A stretch of 64,000 nucleotides of DNA from Oscillospiraceae bacterium (lineage in GTDB: Bacteria > Bacillota > Clostridia > Oscillospirales > CAG-272), in NCBI GenBank assembly GCA_015064155.1, contig SVST01000012.1, positions 1-64,000 on the forward strand, written 5' to 3'. Position 1 is the stretch's first letter, and the number at the start of each line of letters is the position of its first letter. The notes beneath the pieces are model-generated. The model was not told where the DNA came from and did not search any database. It was given only the letters and a program-made list of their open reading frames with translations. Shown here in pieces: positions 51,225 to 60,544 of the stretch. A program made the position numbers and the translations under genes.

Positions 51225-53377
51225 AAAAACGGGGCTTTTTACATGAGCTTTTGTTCTACGGCATTATTTTGATTGCTATCGTATTCGTGCTCAGCACGCT
51301 GTTTTCAAGCGGCAACAAAAAGGAAAAGCTGACGTACGACGGTGTGGTCAGTTATTTTGCCAACAACCAAGTGGTGTCGGTTGAGGTCAGCGCGAAAAAC
51401 AAGCTGACGATGAACGTGATTGAAGCGGGTGAGGAGAAAACCGTTTCATATAAGCTGAAAAGCTTTGAAATGTTCCATGCGGACGTGGTGGAGCGCTATA
51501 TTACTCCCGCCTTTTCCGCAGAGAAGCTTGTGGACTTCGATAACGACGGAGTTTTGGAAGCGAATGAGGTCAGTATTCTGTCGAAATACGAGCCGAAGCC
51601 CCCCGTCGAGTATCCTTGGTGGATCAGCCTGATCCCGTGGGTGCTGATTTTCGTGGTGATCATTATCATTTACGTGGTATCGATCAACCAAATGAACGGA
51701 AAGGGCGGCGGAAAGTTCAATTCCTTCGGCAAGGCGCGCGTCAAGACCCCCAGCGAGAAGAGCAAGGTGCTGTTCCGTGACGTGGCAGGTGCCGACGAGG
51801 AAAAGGAAGAATTGGTCGAGATCGTAGAATTCTTGAAGGATCCTGCGAAATTCACCAAGCTTGGCGCGAAGATTCCCCACGGTGTATTGCTCGTGGGCCC
51901 TCCCGGTACGGGTAAGACCCTCCTTGCAAAGGCTGTGGCAGGAGAGGCGGGTGTTCCGTTCTTCTCGATTTCGGGCTCGGATTTCGTGGAAATGTACGTC
52001 GGTGTCGGCGCATCTCGTGTGCGCGACCTGTTTGAAACCGCACGGAAGGCTCCTGCTTCGATCATCTTTATCGATGAGATCGATGCGGTGGGACGTCACA
52101 GAGGCGCAGGCCTTGGCGGCGGTCACGACGAGCGTGAGCAGACCTTGAACCAGCTGTTGGTCGAAATGGATGGCTTTGGCTCGCACGAGGGAATCATCGT
52201 CATGGCAGCAACCAACCGTCCCGATATTCTTGACCCCGCATTGCTTCGTCCGGGACGCTTTGACCGTCAGGTCATCGTTAACTATCCCGACATGAAGGGC
52301 AGAGAAGCAATTTTGCACGTGCATGCACGCAATAAGCCGATGGAAGAGGCGGTTGATTTCCATAAGGTCGCGCAGTCCACGGTTGGATTTACGGGCGCAG
52401 ACCTTGCAAATCTGCTCAACGAAGCGGCTCTGTTGGCGGCAAAGAAGAATAAGTCGCTGATCGGTATGGACGATATCGAAGAGGCGTTTATGAAGACCCT
52501 GCTCGGACCGCAGAAGAAATCCAAGATGCGTACCGAAAAGGAAAACAAGCTTACGGCATATCACGAGGCGGGTCACGCGGTGGTTTCCTACTATTGCAAA
52601 AATACCGACCCCGTCAAGCTGATTACCATCATTCCCGCAGGACGTGCGGGCGGTGTGACGGTGAGCGTTCCCGAGGAGGATATCTCTTACACCACGCGCG
52701 GAGATATGGTAGACCGTATCAAGCTCAGCCTTGGCGGACGAATTGCCGAGGAGCTGATTATGGACGATATTTCCACGGGCGCGTCGGCGGATATTCAGCA
52801 GGCAACCAAGGTGGCGCGCGATATGGTAACGCGTTACGGTATGAGTGAGAAGCTGGGCACGGTGCTGTACGGCTCGGATCACAGCAGTGACGAGGTATTC
52901 CTGGGACGCGATTTCAGCTCGGGCAAGAATTACTCCGAGCAAACCGCTGCGGCAATCGATGCCGAAATTCAGCGTATCATTGGCGAATGTTATGCAGAGG
53001 CAAAAGCAATTTTGTCCGAGCATATTGACCGCTTGCATTTTGTGGCGCAGTATTTGCTCAAGCATGAAACCATGGATGCCGATCAATTCGTTGCGGCAAT
53101 GAAGGACGACGCAACCGAGGAAGAATTGGACGCGATTGCCGAGGCAAAGGCAGAGCAAAGCCGCCGCGACAACGAGGAGCGCGCGAAGCGTGATGCCGAG
53201 AAGGCGCAAAAGGAGACGGAAGCACAAGCCGATCCTACCGAGGAGCCGCCCGTTGATCCCGACGGACAATCCGAGGATTTTGCGGAAGATTCCGATGAAG
53301 CAACCGCTGAGTCAGAGCCCGATTCCGAGCCCGAGGCTGATGAATCATCAGACTCGGAGGAAGACCCCGAGGATTGA
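51221..53377 (+). CDS. ftsH: ATP-dependent zinc metalloprotease FtsH
   Basis: A 718-residue membrane AAA+ protease. Two membrane helices (residues ~10-28 and ~133-154) flank an outer domain; Walker A GPPGTGKT at 226-233; second region of homology [20 protein letters not shown]; zinc site [11 protein letters not shown]. Two oddities: residues 105-116 of the outer domain read [12 protein letters not shown], a perfect EF-hand-type calcium-loop pattern (acidic at 1, 3, 5, 9 and 12, Gly at 6), and the last ~80 residues form a long Asp/Glu/Ser-rich acidic tail. AAACGGAGG precedes the ATG at 51221, which overlaps the tilS stop. Last gene of the operon. Confidence 0.96.
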   Translation: MKKRGFLHELLFYGIILIAIVFVLSTLFSSGNKKEKLTYDGVVSYFANNQVVSVEVSAKNKLTMNVIEAGEEKTVSYKLKSFEMFHADVVERYITPAFSAEKLVDFDNDGVLEANEVSILSKYEPKPPVEYPWWISLIPWVLIFVVIIIIYVVSINQMNGKGGGKFNSFGKARVKTPSEKSKVLFRDVAGADEEKEELVEIVEFLKDPAKFTKLGAKIPHGVLLVGPPGTGKTLLAKAVAGEAGVPFFSISGSDFVEMYVGVGASRVRDLFETARKAPASIIFIDEIDAVGRHRGAGLGGGHDEREQTLNQLLVEMDGFGSHEGIIVMAATNRPDILDPALLRPGRFDRQVIVNYPDMKGREAILHVHARNKPMEEAVDFHKVAQSTVGFTGADLANLLNEAALLAAKKNKSLIGMDDIEEAFMKTLLGPQKKSKMRTEKENKLTAYHEAGHAVVSYYCKNTDPVKLITIIPAGRAGGVTVSVPEEDISYTTRGDMVDRIKLSLGGRIAEELIMDDISTGASADIQQATKVARDMVTRYGMSEKLGTVLYGSDHSSDEVFLGRDFSSGKNYSEQTAAAIDAEIQRIIGECYAEAKAILSEHIDRLHFVAQYLLKHETMDADQFVAAMKDDATEEELDAIAEAKAEQSRRDNEERAKRDAEKAQKETEAQADPTEEPPVDPDGQSEDFAEDSDEATAESEPDSEPEADESSDSEEDPED

Positions 53378-53399
53378 TCTTTTGGAAACAAAAAAACAC

Positions 53400-53432
53400 G
53401 GGAGAGAACCGATTTTGGTTCTCTCCCCTATT
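53400..53432. terminator. Strong bidirectional terminator
   Basis: GGGAGAGAACC (53400-53410) pairs with GGTTCTCTCCC (53417-53427) around GATTTT; CTATTTTT follows. It lies between ftsH and the converging GH51 gene. Confidence 0.85.
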
Positions 53433-53453
53433 TTTATGCGTTTTTTGCTTTGA

Positions 53454-54902
53454 TTACTCCATCTCGATCTCAAATGCGGCAACAGCGGCTGCGGGAAGCA
53501 CGGGGGTGCCTTCCACTTCTACGCTCTTGACGTTGAATACGTTGGGATTGAGATAGGTGATGTGGGTCATGGGGTCCTTTGCAACGTAGTGCATGGTGAT
53601 CTTCTTGATCTTTTCCTTGCCCAGGTCGAGATTCAACTCCACTTCGTTGTTCATGTCGGTATTTACCGCGTGAACGTAGACGGTCTTGCCGGTTCTGCTT
53701 GCGGTTGCGTCCACGATACCGGTGGAGGTCAAATCAAGAGCCTTTTCGCCGACGTGCTTGCGGAACAAGCTCATAACTCTTCCGACCGGCTGGAGGTAAG
53801 AGGGCTTGGAGGTGATCGAAACGGGGGTGCTGAGCATAATGGCGTTTACCTGCCATACGTTGCCCATGAAGTCTGCCATGGTTGCGATGTCAAGAATATC
53901 CGAGTTGCGCTCGATGACGTTCAAGCAACGCGCATAGGAAACACCTGCCGCCCAAGTGGAGAGCACGGTGTTACGGCTTTGACCGGGAACGACGAAGTGT
54001 CCTTCGGTCATTGCCAAACGCTTGCCGTTGGCATCCTCACGCATTTTTGCAATGTGATCCTCCATGGAACGGTGCGCGTTCATCAAGTGACGCCAGGTGT
54101 TCTTGGGGCTGATGCGGTAGTTGTCGGCATACAGAGGAGAATAGTCAAGACCCGAGCCGAAGTGATGGTGGAATGCGATGGTATCGATCTCGTCGATCTG
54201 CCCCATCTTTGCGCACCACGTGTCGTCCGCGCCCTTGTAGGATTCGTCACCCCAGCCGAGCAGGCGAATCGAGGGGTCAACCTTGCGCATTGCCTTGGCA
54301 AACTTTTCGGTAACCTTTGCGCATTGATCCGAGGAAAAACCGCTTGCATCGTAGGAGGTTTCGTTACCGATCTGCCAGAACTTGACGTTATAGGGATCCT
54401 CGTATCCGTGCGATTTACGCAGCTTATTATCGGGGTTGTTACAGTAGTCCACCCATTCAGCTGCCTCTTCCGCGGTTCCGCAACGGTCGATTCCGGGCTT
54501 CGGATGTGCCCAACGCTCGCGTCCGTCGGATTCCATGTTGACCACGATCAGCGGCTCGGCATTGACCTGACGGCAAAAATCGACGACCTCATGCGTGCCG
54601 ACGTGGTTGCTGTACAAGCCGTCCCAGCAGTAGTTGACCATCGGAATACGCTTTTCCATCGGACCGACGGCTTCCTTCCAATGATAATAGGAAGCAAAGC
54701 AACCGCCAAAACGGATCATCGTGGGTGCAAGGTCGTCGCGTACCAGGTCGATTACCTTGGGGATCCATCTTTCGTTTGCATAGTCCCAAGCGGCGTCCAC
54801 CGAGGTGTCGCAGGTTCCGAGAGGCTCCATAAATTGCATATAGATGTAAGGGGAAATACTGTGCTTTTCCTTGACGTTGATTTTCAGATTTATTTTTTGC
54901 AT
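53454..54902 (-). CDS. GH51-type alpha-L-arabinofuranosidase
   Basis: A 482-residue glycoside hydrolase of the GH51 type, with no signal peptide, so it trims imported arabinose-containing oligosaccharides. TIM barrel: RFGGCFASYYHWKEAVGP; acid/base Glu181 in FWQIGNETSYDASG; HHHFGSG; nucleophile Glu300 in LAMTEGHF. The C-terminal beta domain ends LPAAAVAAFEIE. Family boundaries with related clan-A enzymes are not tight, so arabinofuranosidase is likely, not certain. AAAGGAT precedes the ATG. An AraC gene is divergent 174 bases away and probably controls it. Confidence 0.85.
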   Translation of the reverse strand: MQKINLKINVKEKHSISPYIYMQFMEPLGTCDTSVDAAWDYANERWIPKVIDLVRDDLAPTMIRFGGCFASYYHWKEAVGPMEKRIPMVNYCWDGLYSNHVGTHEVVDFCRQVNAEPLIVVNMESDGRERWAHPKPGIDRCGTAEEAAEWVDYCNNPDNKLRKSHGYEDPYNVKFWQIGNETSYDASGFSSDQCAKVTEKFAKAMRKVDPSIRLLGWGDESYKGADDTWCAKMGQIDEIDTIAFHHHFGSGLDYSPLYADNYRISPKNTWRHLMNAHRSMEDHIAKMREDANGKRLAMTEGHFVVPGQSRNTVLSTWAAGVSYARCLNVIERNSDILDIATMADFMGNVWQVNAIMLSTPVSITSKPSYLQPVGRVMSLFRKHVGEKALDLTSTGIVDATASRTGKTVYVHAVNTDMNNEVELNLDLGKEKIKKITMHYVAKDPMTHITYLNPNVFNVKSVEVEGTPVLPAAAVAAFEIEME

Positions 54903-54939
54903 GATCGTGATCCTTTCCTATCTTTCGATTTACGGTTTC

Positions 54940-54968
54940 ATTATATCCTTTTACCGTCTTATTTTCAA
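54940..54968 (-). promoter_or_regulatory. Promoter of the GH51 gene
   Basis: On the minus strand TTGAAA (54963-54968), 17 bases, TATAAT (54940-54945). Confidence 0.65.
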
Positions 54969-55027
54969 GCAATAATCGGAACATTTTTTTAAAAAAGTGT
55001 CCTTTTTGTAAAGTTTTTTGGGAATAG

Positions 55028-55056
55028 TTGATTTTCGGGGACAGATATGGTAAACT
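55028..55056 (+). promoter_or_regulatory. Promoter of the AraC gene
   Basis: TTGATT (55028-55033), 17 bases, TAAACT (55051-55056). Its start lies about 90 bases from the divergent GH51 promoter, leaving room for a shared operator. Confidence 0.55.
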
Positions 55057-55076
55057 AACGGTACGGGGGTGAGCAG

Positions 55077-55925
55077 ATGGAAAAGGAACGAAGAAGATGG
55101 AGCTCGTCCGGCTTTTGTGTTGCTGCTGTGGGAATGCAATTTCGTGTGATGACAGCCGGCGGGAGCTTGCGGTTACCGCGTATGAGGGCTTCGGTAGAGC
55201 AGATGCTCACCCGTACGCACACACATTTTACCTATGAATTGCTGTTTGCGCGGAATTGCAGGCTGACCCTGATCACCGAGCACGGCGTTTCCGAGTTTGA
55301 AAACCAAGTGGTGATCGTGCCGCCGGGACTCAAGCATTGTTCGGCACTTGACGAAAGCGGCGGCTATAATTTGTTGGTGCTTCCGCAAAACGTAGCGGGG
55401 GACCGCTTTGACATTGCAGCCGACAAGCCGACCGCACTGGATTTGGACGAAGCACTTGGATTTTATATTGCCCGTCTTGCCGAAGAATGGAACAGCGACG
55501 CGGGAACCGAGGTTGCCGAGCATCTTGCCGCATTGATTTTACACGGAGTATTCGGCAAATTATTGGGACAAGACGCTCTTGCAAGGACTTCCACGCCCAC
55601 GGCAGCGTCGCCCATTGGGATCATTGAGGGGTATATCAACGGAAACTACGAGAAAAACATCAAGCTTGGCGATCTTTCCGAGGAAGTGCATTTGTGCGAA
55701 AAGCAGGTAGCGCGGATCATTCGCCGTGAGTATGGCGTGACGCTTCCGCAGCTTTTGACACAAAAGCGCGTGGGGGCGGCGGAGATGCTTCTCAAGAACA
55801 GCGATCTGAAAATTTCCGAGATTGCCGCAAGAGTTTCCCCCACCGAGGAAAATTATTTTTTCAAAATTTTCAAAGCACAAACCGGTATGTCACCGCTACA
55901 GTATCGCAAGACGTACCGCAAATAA
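55077..55925 (+). CDS. AraC-family transcriptional regulator
   Basis: A 282-residue regulator. The N-terminal ~130 residues look like a cupin ligand-binding domain (THTHFTYELLFARNCRLTL; NQVVIVPPGLKHCSAL), and the C-terminal 100 residues are an AraC double helix-turn-helix (LGDLSEEVHLCEKQVARIIR; ISEIAARVSPTEENYFFKIF; TGMSPLQYRK). In the second helix the usual VGF reads VSP, a small departure. The start at 55077 has GGGGGTGAG upstream. Divergent from GH51 and convergent with the nitrilase-GDPD gene; it likely senses a sugar and controls GH51, by context only. Confidence 0.88.
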   Translation: MEKERRRWSSSGFCVAAVGMQFRVMTAGGSLRLPRMRASVEQMLTRTHTHFTYELLFARNCRLTLITEHGVSEFENQVVIVPPGLKHCSALDESGGYNLLVLPQNVAGDRFDIAADKPTALDLDEALGFYIARLAEEWNSDAGTEVAEHLAALILHGVFGKLLGQDALARTSTPTAASPIGIIEGYINGNYEKNIKLGDLSEEVHLCEKQVARIIRREYGVTLPQLLTQKRVGAAEMLLKNSDLKISEIAARVSPTEENYFFKIFKAQTGMSPLQYRKTYRK

Positions 55926-55931
55926 AAGAGA

Positions 55932-55968
55932 ACGCAGAAGGGTATTTTTGCCCCTCTGCGTCTTTTTT
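55932..55968. terminator. Bidirectional terminator
   Basis: ACGCAGA (55932-55938) with TCTGCGT (55955-55961), plus inner GGG/CCC; TTTTTTG follows. Between the AraC gene and the converging fusion gene. Confidence 0.8.
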
Positions 55969-55970
55969 GA

Positions 55971-57587
55971 TTACTTTTTCTTCGGCAGTCGATGCTTGAT
56001 CGCCGTGCGTACGGTATTGTAGTGGTTGGTCAGCAGGGTATCGATTCCCATATCGAGGAATTTGTTGGCTTCCCCGGGCTTGTTTGTCCAAAAGACGTTA
56101 CAGCGGATTCCGTGCGCGTGCGCCTTGTCGATCATTTCCTGATTGAAATAGGGCTTGTAAAGCTGTACCTTTTGGGCTCCCAATTCAATGGCTCTGTCTA
56201 CGATTTCATAGGGACGCGCACCCAAATGCCCTACGCAAACCGGGATATCGGGTGCGTATGCTTTGAATTGGCGGATATGCTCGTCGGGCTCCAGCATGAA
56301 ATAGACGTGGCGCGCACAATCGTATTTGCGGATGAGTGCAACGATCTTTTTCATACTCTCTTCGGGATAGGGCTCGGTCAGTGAAAGCGGCTTGACGTGG
56401 ATATTCATGATGGTTTGTCCGGCGAATTTTTGCAAAATATCCTCAAAGCGGACGATGGGAAGCTCGCTGTAATCTTCGCTGAATTTCGAGCCGAAATCCA
56501 ATGCCTCCAGCTCGGCAAGGGTATGCTCATAGATCTTTCCCGTACCGTTCGACACGCGGTCGAGGGTGCTGTCATGTGACGACACAATCTCTCCGTCGGC
56601 GGTTGGCCAAAGGTCGAATTCGATCTCCTCGGCTCCCATTGCGATTGCCGCGCCAAAGGCGGGCATGCTGTTTTCGGGCGCAATCTTATTGTATCCGCGG
56701 TGCGAGCAAAGACGGGGATAGGGCATACGGTCCTCAAAGGGGACGATCGCAGGGCCTCCCACGCGGTATTGCCACGGCTTTCTGCCGTATTCGATGTACC
56801 GGTAGTGCGCGGCATCGGGATTTCCGTAGCCCGCAGGTTTGAAATATTTATCGTGCGGATCAAATTCGGCGCAAGCCATGCCAAAACGCCCTTTCATGTT
56901 TTCCAGCACGGTTCCGCGCGGATCGACGATCATCGATGCACCGCAAACGTCGGAGTCTTCTCCGAAGCTGACCGACGAGCGCACCACGTAGGCGTTGGTG
57001 TTATATGCTAAGAATCTGCACATGATTTCAATTGCCGAATGCGTATCACTGCGTTGGAGCGAGCAACCGATGATGATATCCACGTTTTCGCGCGCGATGT
57101 TGGCAAATGCTTCGTAGAAATAGAAATCGTAGCAGGTCAGGAATGCGTAGCGCAAGCCTTCAACCTCCAAAACATAGGGGAAGGACGGCTCAAACGTATA
57201 GTCTTTGTCTAAATTCAGCACGTCGATTTCAAGCGGCGGCAGATGCTTTTTGAAATATTTGCCCAAGAGAGAGCCGTCGCGACCGTAGACGTAGGTGGTG
57301 TTTCGGTAGCCGCCCTCTTCCAAGGAGAGCGCATTGACACAAACGATCGCATTGCATCTTTTGGCGGTTTTGACGCACGCATCCAACAGTACCGTAATAT
57401 ACGTATCGTGATAGTAGAGTGTTTCCTCAAGGGTAGAGGTTGCGCAGGGGACGTCACTGTATTCGGGCAATACGATCAGATCCATGCTTTCGTCGCACTG
57501 CTCCAATAGGGACATTTTATATTGAAAAAACTCTTCGGATTTTGAAACGTCGCGAGAATACGGAGGCTGAAAAATACAAGCTTTCAT
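55971..57587 (-). CDS. Carbon-nitrogen hydrolase fused to glycerophosphodiester phosphodiesterase
   Basis: One 538-residue frame with two enzymes. Residues 1 to ~275: nitrilase superfamily with the Glu-Lys-Cys triad Glu42 (LIVLPEYSD), Lys113/114 (GKYFKKHLPP) and Cys152 (FLTCYDFYFYE). Residues ~290-538: GDPD-type TIM barrel with SHRGYNKIAPENS (His296, Arg297, Glu305), EIEFDLWPTADG (Glu323, Asp325) and His338, ending VFWTNKPGEANKFLDMGID. No signal peptide or membrane segment. An intracellular enzyme cutting amide or nitrile bonds in one half and phosphodiesters in the other is predicted; a phospholipid head-group or teichoic-acid breakdown product could suit both. AAAGGAG precedes the ATG at 57587. 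It has its own promoter. Confidence 0.87.
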   Translation of the reverse strand: MKACIFQPPYSRDVSKSEEFFQYKMSLLEQCDESMDLIVLPEYSDVPCATSTLEETLYYHDTYITVLLDACVKTAKRCNAIVCVNALSLEEGGYRNTTYVYGRDGSLLGKYFKKHLPPLEIDVLNLDKDYTFEPSFPYVLEVEGLRYAFLTCYDFYFYEAFANIARENVDIIIGCSLQRSDTHSAIEIMCRFLAYNTNAYVVRSSVSFGEDSDVCGASMIVDPRGTVLENMKGRFGMACAEFDPHDKYFKPAGYGNPDAAHYRYIEYGRKPWQYRVGGPAIVPFEDRMPYPRLCSHRGYNKIAPENSMPAFGAAIAMGAEEIEFDLWPTADGEIVSSHDSTLDRVSNGTGKIYEHTLAELEALDFGSKFSEDYSELPIVRFEDILQKFAGQTIMNIHVKPLSLTEPYPEESMKKIVALIRKYDCARHVYFMLEPDEHIRQFKAYAPDIPVCVGHLGARPYEIVDRAIELGAQKVQLYKPYFNQEMIDKAHAHGIRCNVFWTNKPGEANKFLDMGIDTLLTNHYNTVRTAIKHRLPKKK

Positions 57588-57620
57588 CGGGATTTTTCTC
57601 CTTTTTGGGAATTTTTCTTG

Positions 57621-57649
57621 ATTATAACACAAAAGTTGCGCTTTGTCAA
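57621..57649 (-). promoter_or_regulatory. Consensus promoter of the nitrilase-GDPD gene
   Basis: On the minus strand TTGACA (57644-57649), 17 bases, TATAAT (57621-57626), both exact. Confidence 0.8.
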
Positions 57650-57690
57650 TTTGGAATACGCAAAAATCCCCGTCGGTCGTCAAACAAAAC

Positions 57691-57728
57691 GAATCACCGT
57701 GCTCTTTTTGCAGATTGCACGGTGATTC
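57691..57728 (-). terminator. Terminator of the GH20 gene
   Basis: GAATCACCGTGC (57691-57702) pairs with GCACGGTGATTC (57717-57728); on the minus strand GTTTTGTTTG follows. Confidence 0.8.
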
Positions 57729-57745
57729 TAAAATAAGAACAATTC

Positions 57746-60109
57746 TTATTCTTTGTTTTCTCCTGCGATTCCAACCAAAATCAAGCCGCAGATGTCCTCC
57801 TCGGCGGGACGGTAGGCAATGGAGGCAATGCTTTTTTCGGGATGTGGGTTTTGCCATACGTAGCCCGTGACGCACAAGGGTTCACCGTTTGCCGAGTGTC
57901 CCTGATAAACGGGGTCGGAAAACCACGTTCCCGTATATCCTGTGTGACGGTAATATTTTTGCGGCATGGGTTCTCCATAGCGGCGGTTGTAGCAGAGGAT
58001 CTGCTGACCGTAGCGAATGGGGGCATTTTCCTCGCTGCCGTCCTCATAGCGGATGCGGTACGTCCCGATTTGGATCGGCTGCTTCCATGCGTCAATCGGT
58101 GCGCTCCACGCGGTGGCATGCAGGAAGACCAATCGGTCGTATCTCGCATTTGCCGTCACCTCGCCGTCGCGCCACAGCATTGCCTGCGGGCAAAGCGCGG
58201 AAAGAGGCGCAAAGGGCTTGTTTTCGGGAGAGGTTGGCAGGGGGAGAAGCGCGGAGGAATAGCCGTTGGGAGCATGGTCGCCGCGCAGCTCGTCGCGCAA
58301 AAGCGGCTGCACGTAGCTTGCAATGACCTCTGTATAGGCGGTGCGGTTGTCCTCTTCATAGTCCTCGGCATTCCAAAGCATTTGGGAAAGATACATCATA
58401 TCCCACCATTTGCCCTTTGTTGCGGGGGTTTCTTCGTCGGTACGCAGCCAAAGCGAAATCTGACCGCCAAGCATCCCATCCCGAGCGATGCGCTTGCGAT
58501 ATCTGGGATAATGCGAGGAATACAGGTTTCCAACCGCCAGCTGATAGCCAAAGGGCAGTAGCTCTTCCTCGATATCCTCCTCGGGGCGGAAATACCAAAC
58601 GAAGTCCATCATCAAAATGTCACGGGGCAAACGCTCGCGCGCCTTTGGGACGTAGTATTTTCTGGCCGGGTCTGCGTGCGGCATATCCGACCAGATCATC
58701 ATTTTCAGTCCTTTTTTCTTCAAATGCTCATACATTGCAGTGACGTGCTCGCAGTAGAGATCCTCGGGGCGTTTGGTTTGGCAACGCTTGCATCGACCGA
58801 TATGATAGATTTCGTCGTGTCCCATGTGAACGTAACGCGCAGGTTTTACCACCTCCACGATCTCATCGATGATATCGTAGATCAGATCGTAGGATGCCTG
58901 CAGGGAGGGACAGTAGCAGTGCGGATAGAAGCCGACGGGCTTGGTGTCGTCCGCGCGGGTATCGACCTCTCCATCGGGTGTTTCGATGCGTTCGGCAAGC
59001 TCGGGATGCGCGTAGGTAATATATTGAACGTGTCCAAGACTCTGTATTTCGGGAACGACCTCAATGCCCAATTGGCGCGCAGAGTCCAAAAGCGAGGAAA
59101 CCTCCTTCTTTTCCAAAACGGTGCCATTCGCAACCATGTCGGAGTGTGGCATTTTCGGTTGCAGTCCGGCATTTGCGTTTGCTTCGGCGCGAAGCCATGC
59201 CTCGCTGATCTCGGGGTGCTTGTCAAAGCGCATACCGCCGGCGAACTCAACGATCAGCATATTGTAACGCAACGGGATCATCAAATAGCGGAACAGACGC
59301 TTGGTGAATTCAAAGTCCTCGCGCGCGGGAAGTCCGATGTGCAAGCCGCGGATTTCCTTGGAGGGTTGGTCATCAACCGATACACGCGGAAGCCCTGCAC
59401 GATCGGAAAGCTGTAAGAGCGTATCGGCACCGTACAGCAGGGCAAGACGCGAAGCCGCTGTGACCACAACGGTGTTGTCGGTGGTTTCCACGGTGTAACG
59501 CTCGTTCAGAAAGGCATCGCTCGTATCCTTGACGAACACAATGCGAAGTCCGCCGTCGCGGGGGGACACGCCGTGACGCTCGTTCAGACGCTCTCTCAGA
59601 AAGCTTGCCGCAAAGACCTCGTCGGGATCGGACGATGCCGACGTGATTTCTCCGATGGGGTCGGTATCGCCGAGCAGGGTCAGCCGTTTCGGCTGTGGCC
59701 ATACGAAGGGCTTGCCGTCGTCGTGCGTACCGAAAACCGAGAGGCTTTCCAGCGTGATCGATTCCAGATCGGCATACAGCCGCACGGTCAAGTCTTGCGC
59801 TATCGCGCCGATCGGGACCGTGATCTTTCCGCCGATTCGCTTGTCGGTTTCCGCGCAGTAAACACCAACGGGCTTGCCGTCACTCAAAACCTCGACCTTT
59901 TTCAGCGTGCTTCTCTCGGCAAACGACAGAACCACCGAACCGACTAAGGAAAGATGCTCCAAGGACACCCGAATATCCAAAGCCGTGTCGAAAACGTCGT
60001 CCCAGTTCCATCGATAACCCCCGTTTTCCGTGACCGAGGGAGGGAGAGGACGGCTGCTGTCGGCATGCGTAAAGGCAATGCTTTTTTGGTGCAAAAGACC
60101 GATATACAT
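57746..60109 (-). CDS. GH20 beta-N-acetylhexosaminidase
   Basis: A 787-residue family 20 glycoside hydrolase. After ~165 residues of beta-sandwich it has the GH20b accessory domain (EVFAASFLRERLNERHG ... RLALLYGADTLLQLS) and the TIM barrel with the catalytic pair Asp432-Glu433 in HMGHDEIYHIG, followed by MMIWSDMPHAD and a long C-terminal part. No signal peptide, so it removes terminal GlcNAc or GalNAc from imported glycans or recycled wall material. AAAGGAG lies 13 bases before the ATG at 60109, a slightly long spacing. It has its own promoter and terminator. Confidence 0.92.
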   Translation of the reverse strand: MYIGLLHQKSIAFTHADSSRPLPPSVTENGGYRWNWDDVFDTALDIRVSLEHLSLVGSVVLSFAERSTLKKVEVLSDGKPVGVYCAETDKRIGGKITVPIGAIAQDLTVRLYADLESITLESLSVFGTHDDGKPFVWPQPKRLTLLGDTDPIGEITSASSDPDEVFAASFLRERLNERHGVSPRDGGLRIVFVKDTSDAFLNERYTVETTDNTVVVTAASRLALLYGADTLLQLSDRAGLPRVSVDDQPSKEIRGLHIGLPAREDFEFTKRLFRYLMIPLRYNMLIVEFAGGMRFDKHPEISEAWLRAEANANAGLQPKMPHSDMVANGTVLEKKEVSSLLDSARQLGIEVVPEIQSLGHVQYITYAHPELAERIETPDGEVDTRADDTKPVGFYPHCYCPSLQASYDLIYDIIDEIVEVVKPARYVHMGHDEIYHIGRCKRCQTKRPEDLYCEHVTAMYEHLKKKGLKMMIWSDMPHADPARKYYVPKARERLPRDILMMDFVWYFRPEEDIEEELLPFGYQLAVGNLYSSHYPRYRKRIARDGMLGGQISLWLRTDEETPATKGKWWDMMYLSQMLWNAEDYEEDNRTAYTEVIASYVQPLLRDELRGDHAPNGYSSALLPLPTSPENKPFAPLSALCPQAMLWRDGEVTANARYDRLVFLHATAWSAPIDAWKQPIQIGTYRIRYEDGSEENAPIRYGQQILCYNRRYGEPMPQKYYRHTGYTGTWFSDPVYQGHSANGEPLCVTGYVWQNPHPEKSIASIAYRPAEEDICGLILVGIAGENKE

Positions 60110-60151
60110 GTTGTTTAAAACGCTCCTTTGTTCTTTCTTTTTTCACTCCGT

Positions 60152-60180
60152 ATTATAGCACGCGCACGAACAAAATGCAA
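60152..60180 (-). promoter_or_regulatory. Promoter of the GH20 gene
   Basis: On the minus strand TTGCAT (60175-60180), 17 bases, TATAAT (60152-60157). Between this and 60347 I see no gene or clear element. Confidence 0.65.
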
Positions 60181-60347
60181 GACGTGTTCCCGAATACGGC
60201 AAAAAAACACCGAAATCTTGCGGTCGGTTTGCAAAAATTGTGCAAGGAATCGATGAAACTTCGGAGATGCGTCAATGCAAAAATACGCACGTAAACGACC
60301 GAATTCTGCATAAACATTTAAAATGTAAACTTTTTTTCAAAAAAGGA

Positions 60348-60376
60348 TTGACAAATAAATGTCAAGGTGTTATAAT
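60348..60376 (+). promoter_or_regulatory. Consensus promoter of the glycine-riboswitch transcript
   Basis: TTGACA (60348-60353), 17 bases, TATAAT (60371-60376), both exact. Confidence 0.8.
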
Positions 60377-60394
60377 AAGCCGAATCAAATAATT

Positions 60395-60506
60395 CGATGA
60401 CGCTGTCGGATCAAACCGGTAGTCGAGAAAACTCTGGAGAATCCCGCCGGGGCGGGTGCCGAAGGTGCAAGGCGAAAGCCGAATCTCTCAGGCAAAAGGA
60501 TAGAGA
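60395..60506 (+). promoter_or_regulatory. Glycine riboswitch (single aptamer)
   Basis: The conserved glycine-aptamer core is plain: CTCTGGAGA (60432), GTGCCGAAGGTGCAA (60456), a GGCGAAAGCC hairpin, then TCTCTCAGGCAAAAGGAT (60484) and AGAG closing P1 with CTCT. The 40 bases before it (60395-60430) look like the reduced ghost-aptamer part of singlet riboswitches. The controlled gene is a glycine/alanine-type symporter, which fits uptake or efflux control by glycine. A hairpin with a T-rich tail (60507-60544) may be the terminator half; I could not show that it competes with the aptamer. Confidence 0.92.
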
Positions 60507-60544
60507 ACAACCGATAAAGGGTTATCTTTGTGCTTTGTTTTTTT
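60507..60544 (+). terminator. Possible riboswitch terminator hairpin
   Basis: ACAA-x2-GATAA pairs with TTATC-x-TTGT, then GCTTTGTTTTTTT. It starts directly after the aptamer P1 and lies 60 bases before the symporter ATG. Weak stem, so only a possible expression platform. Confidence 0.45.
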
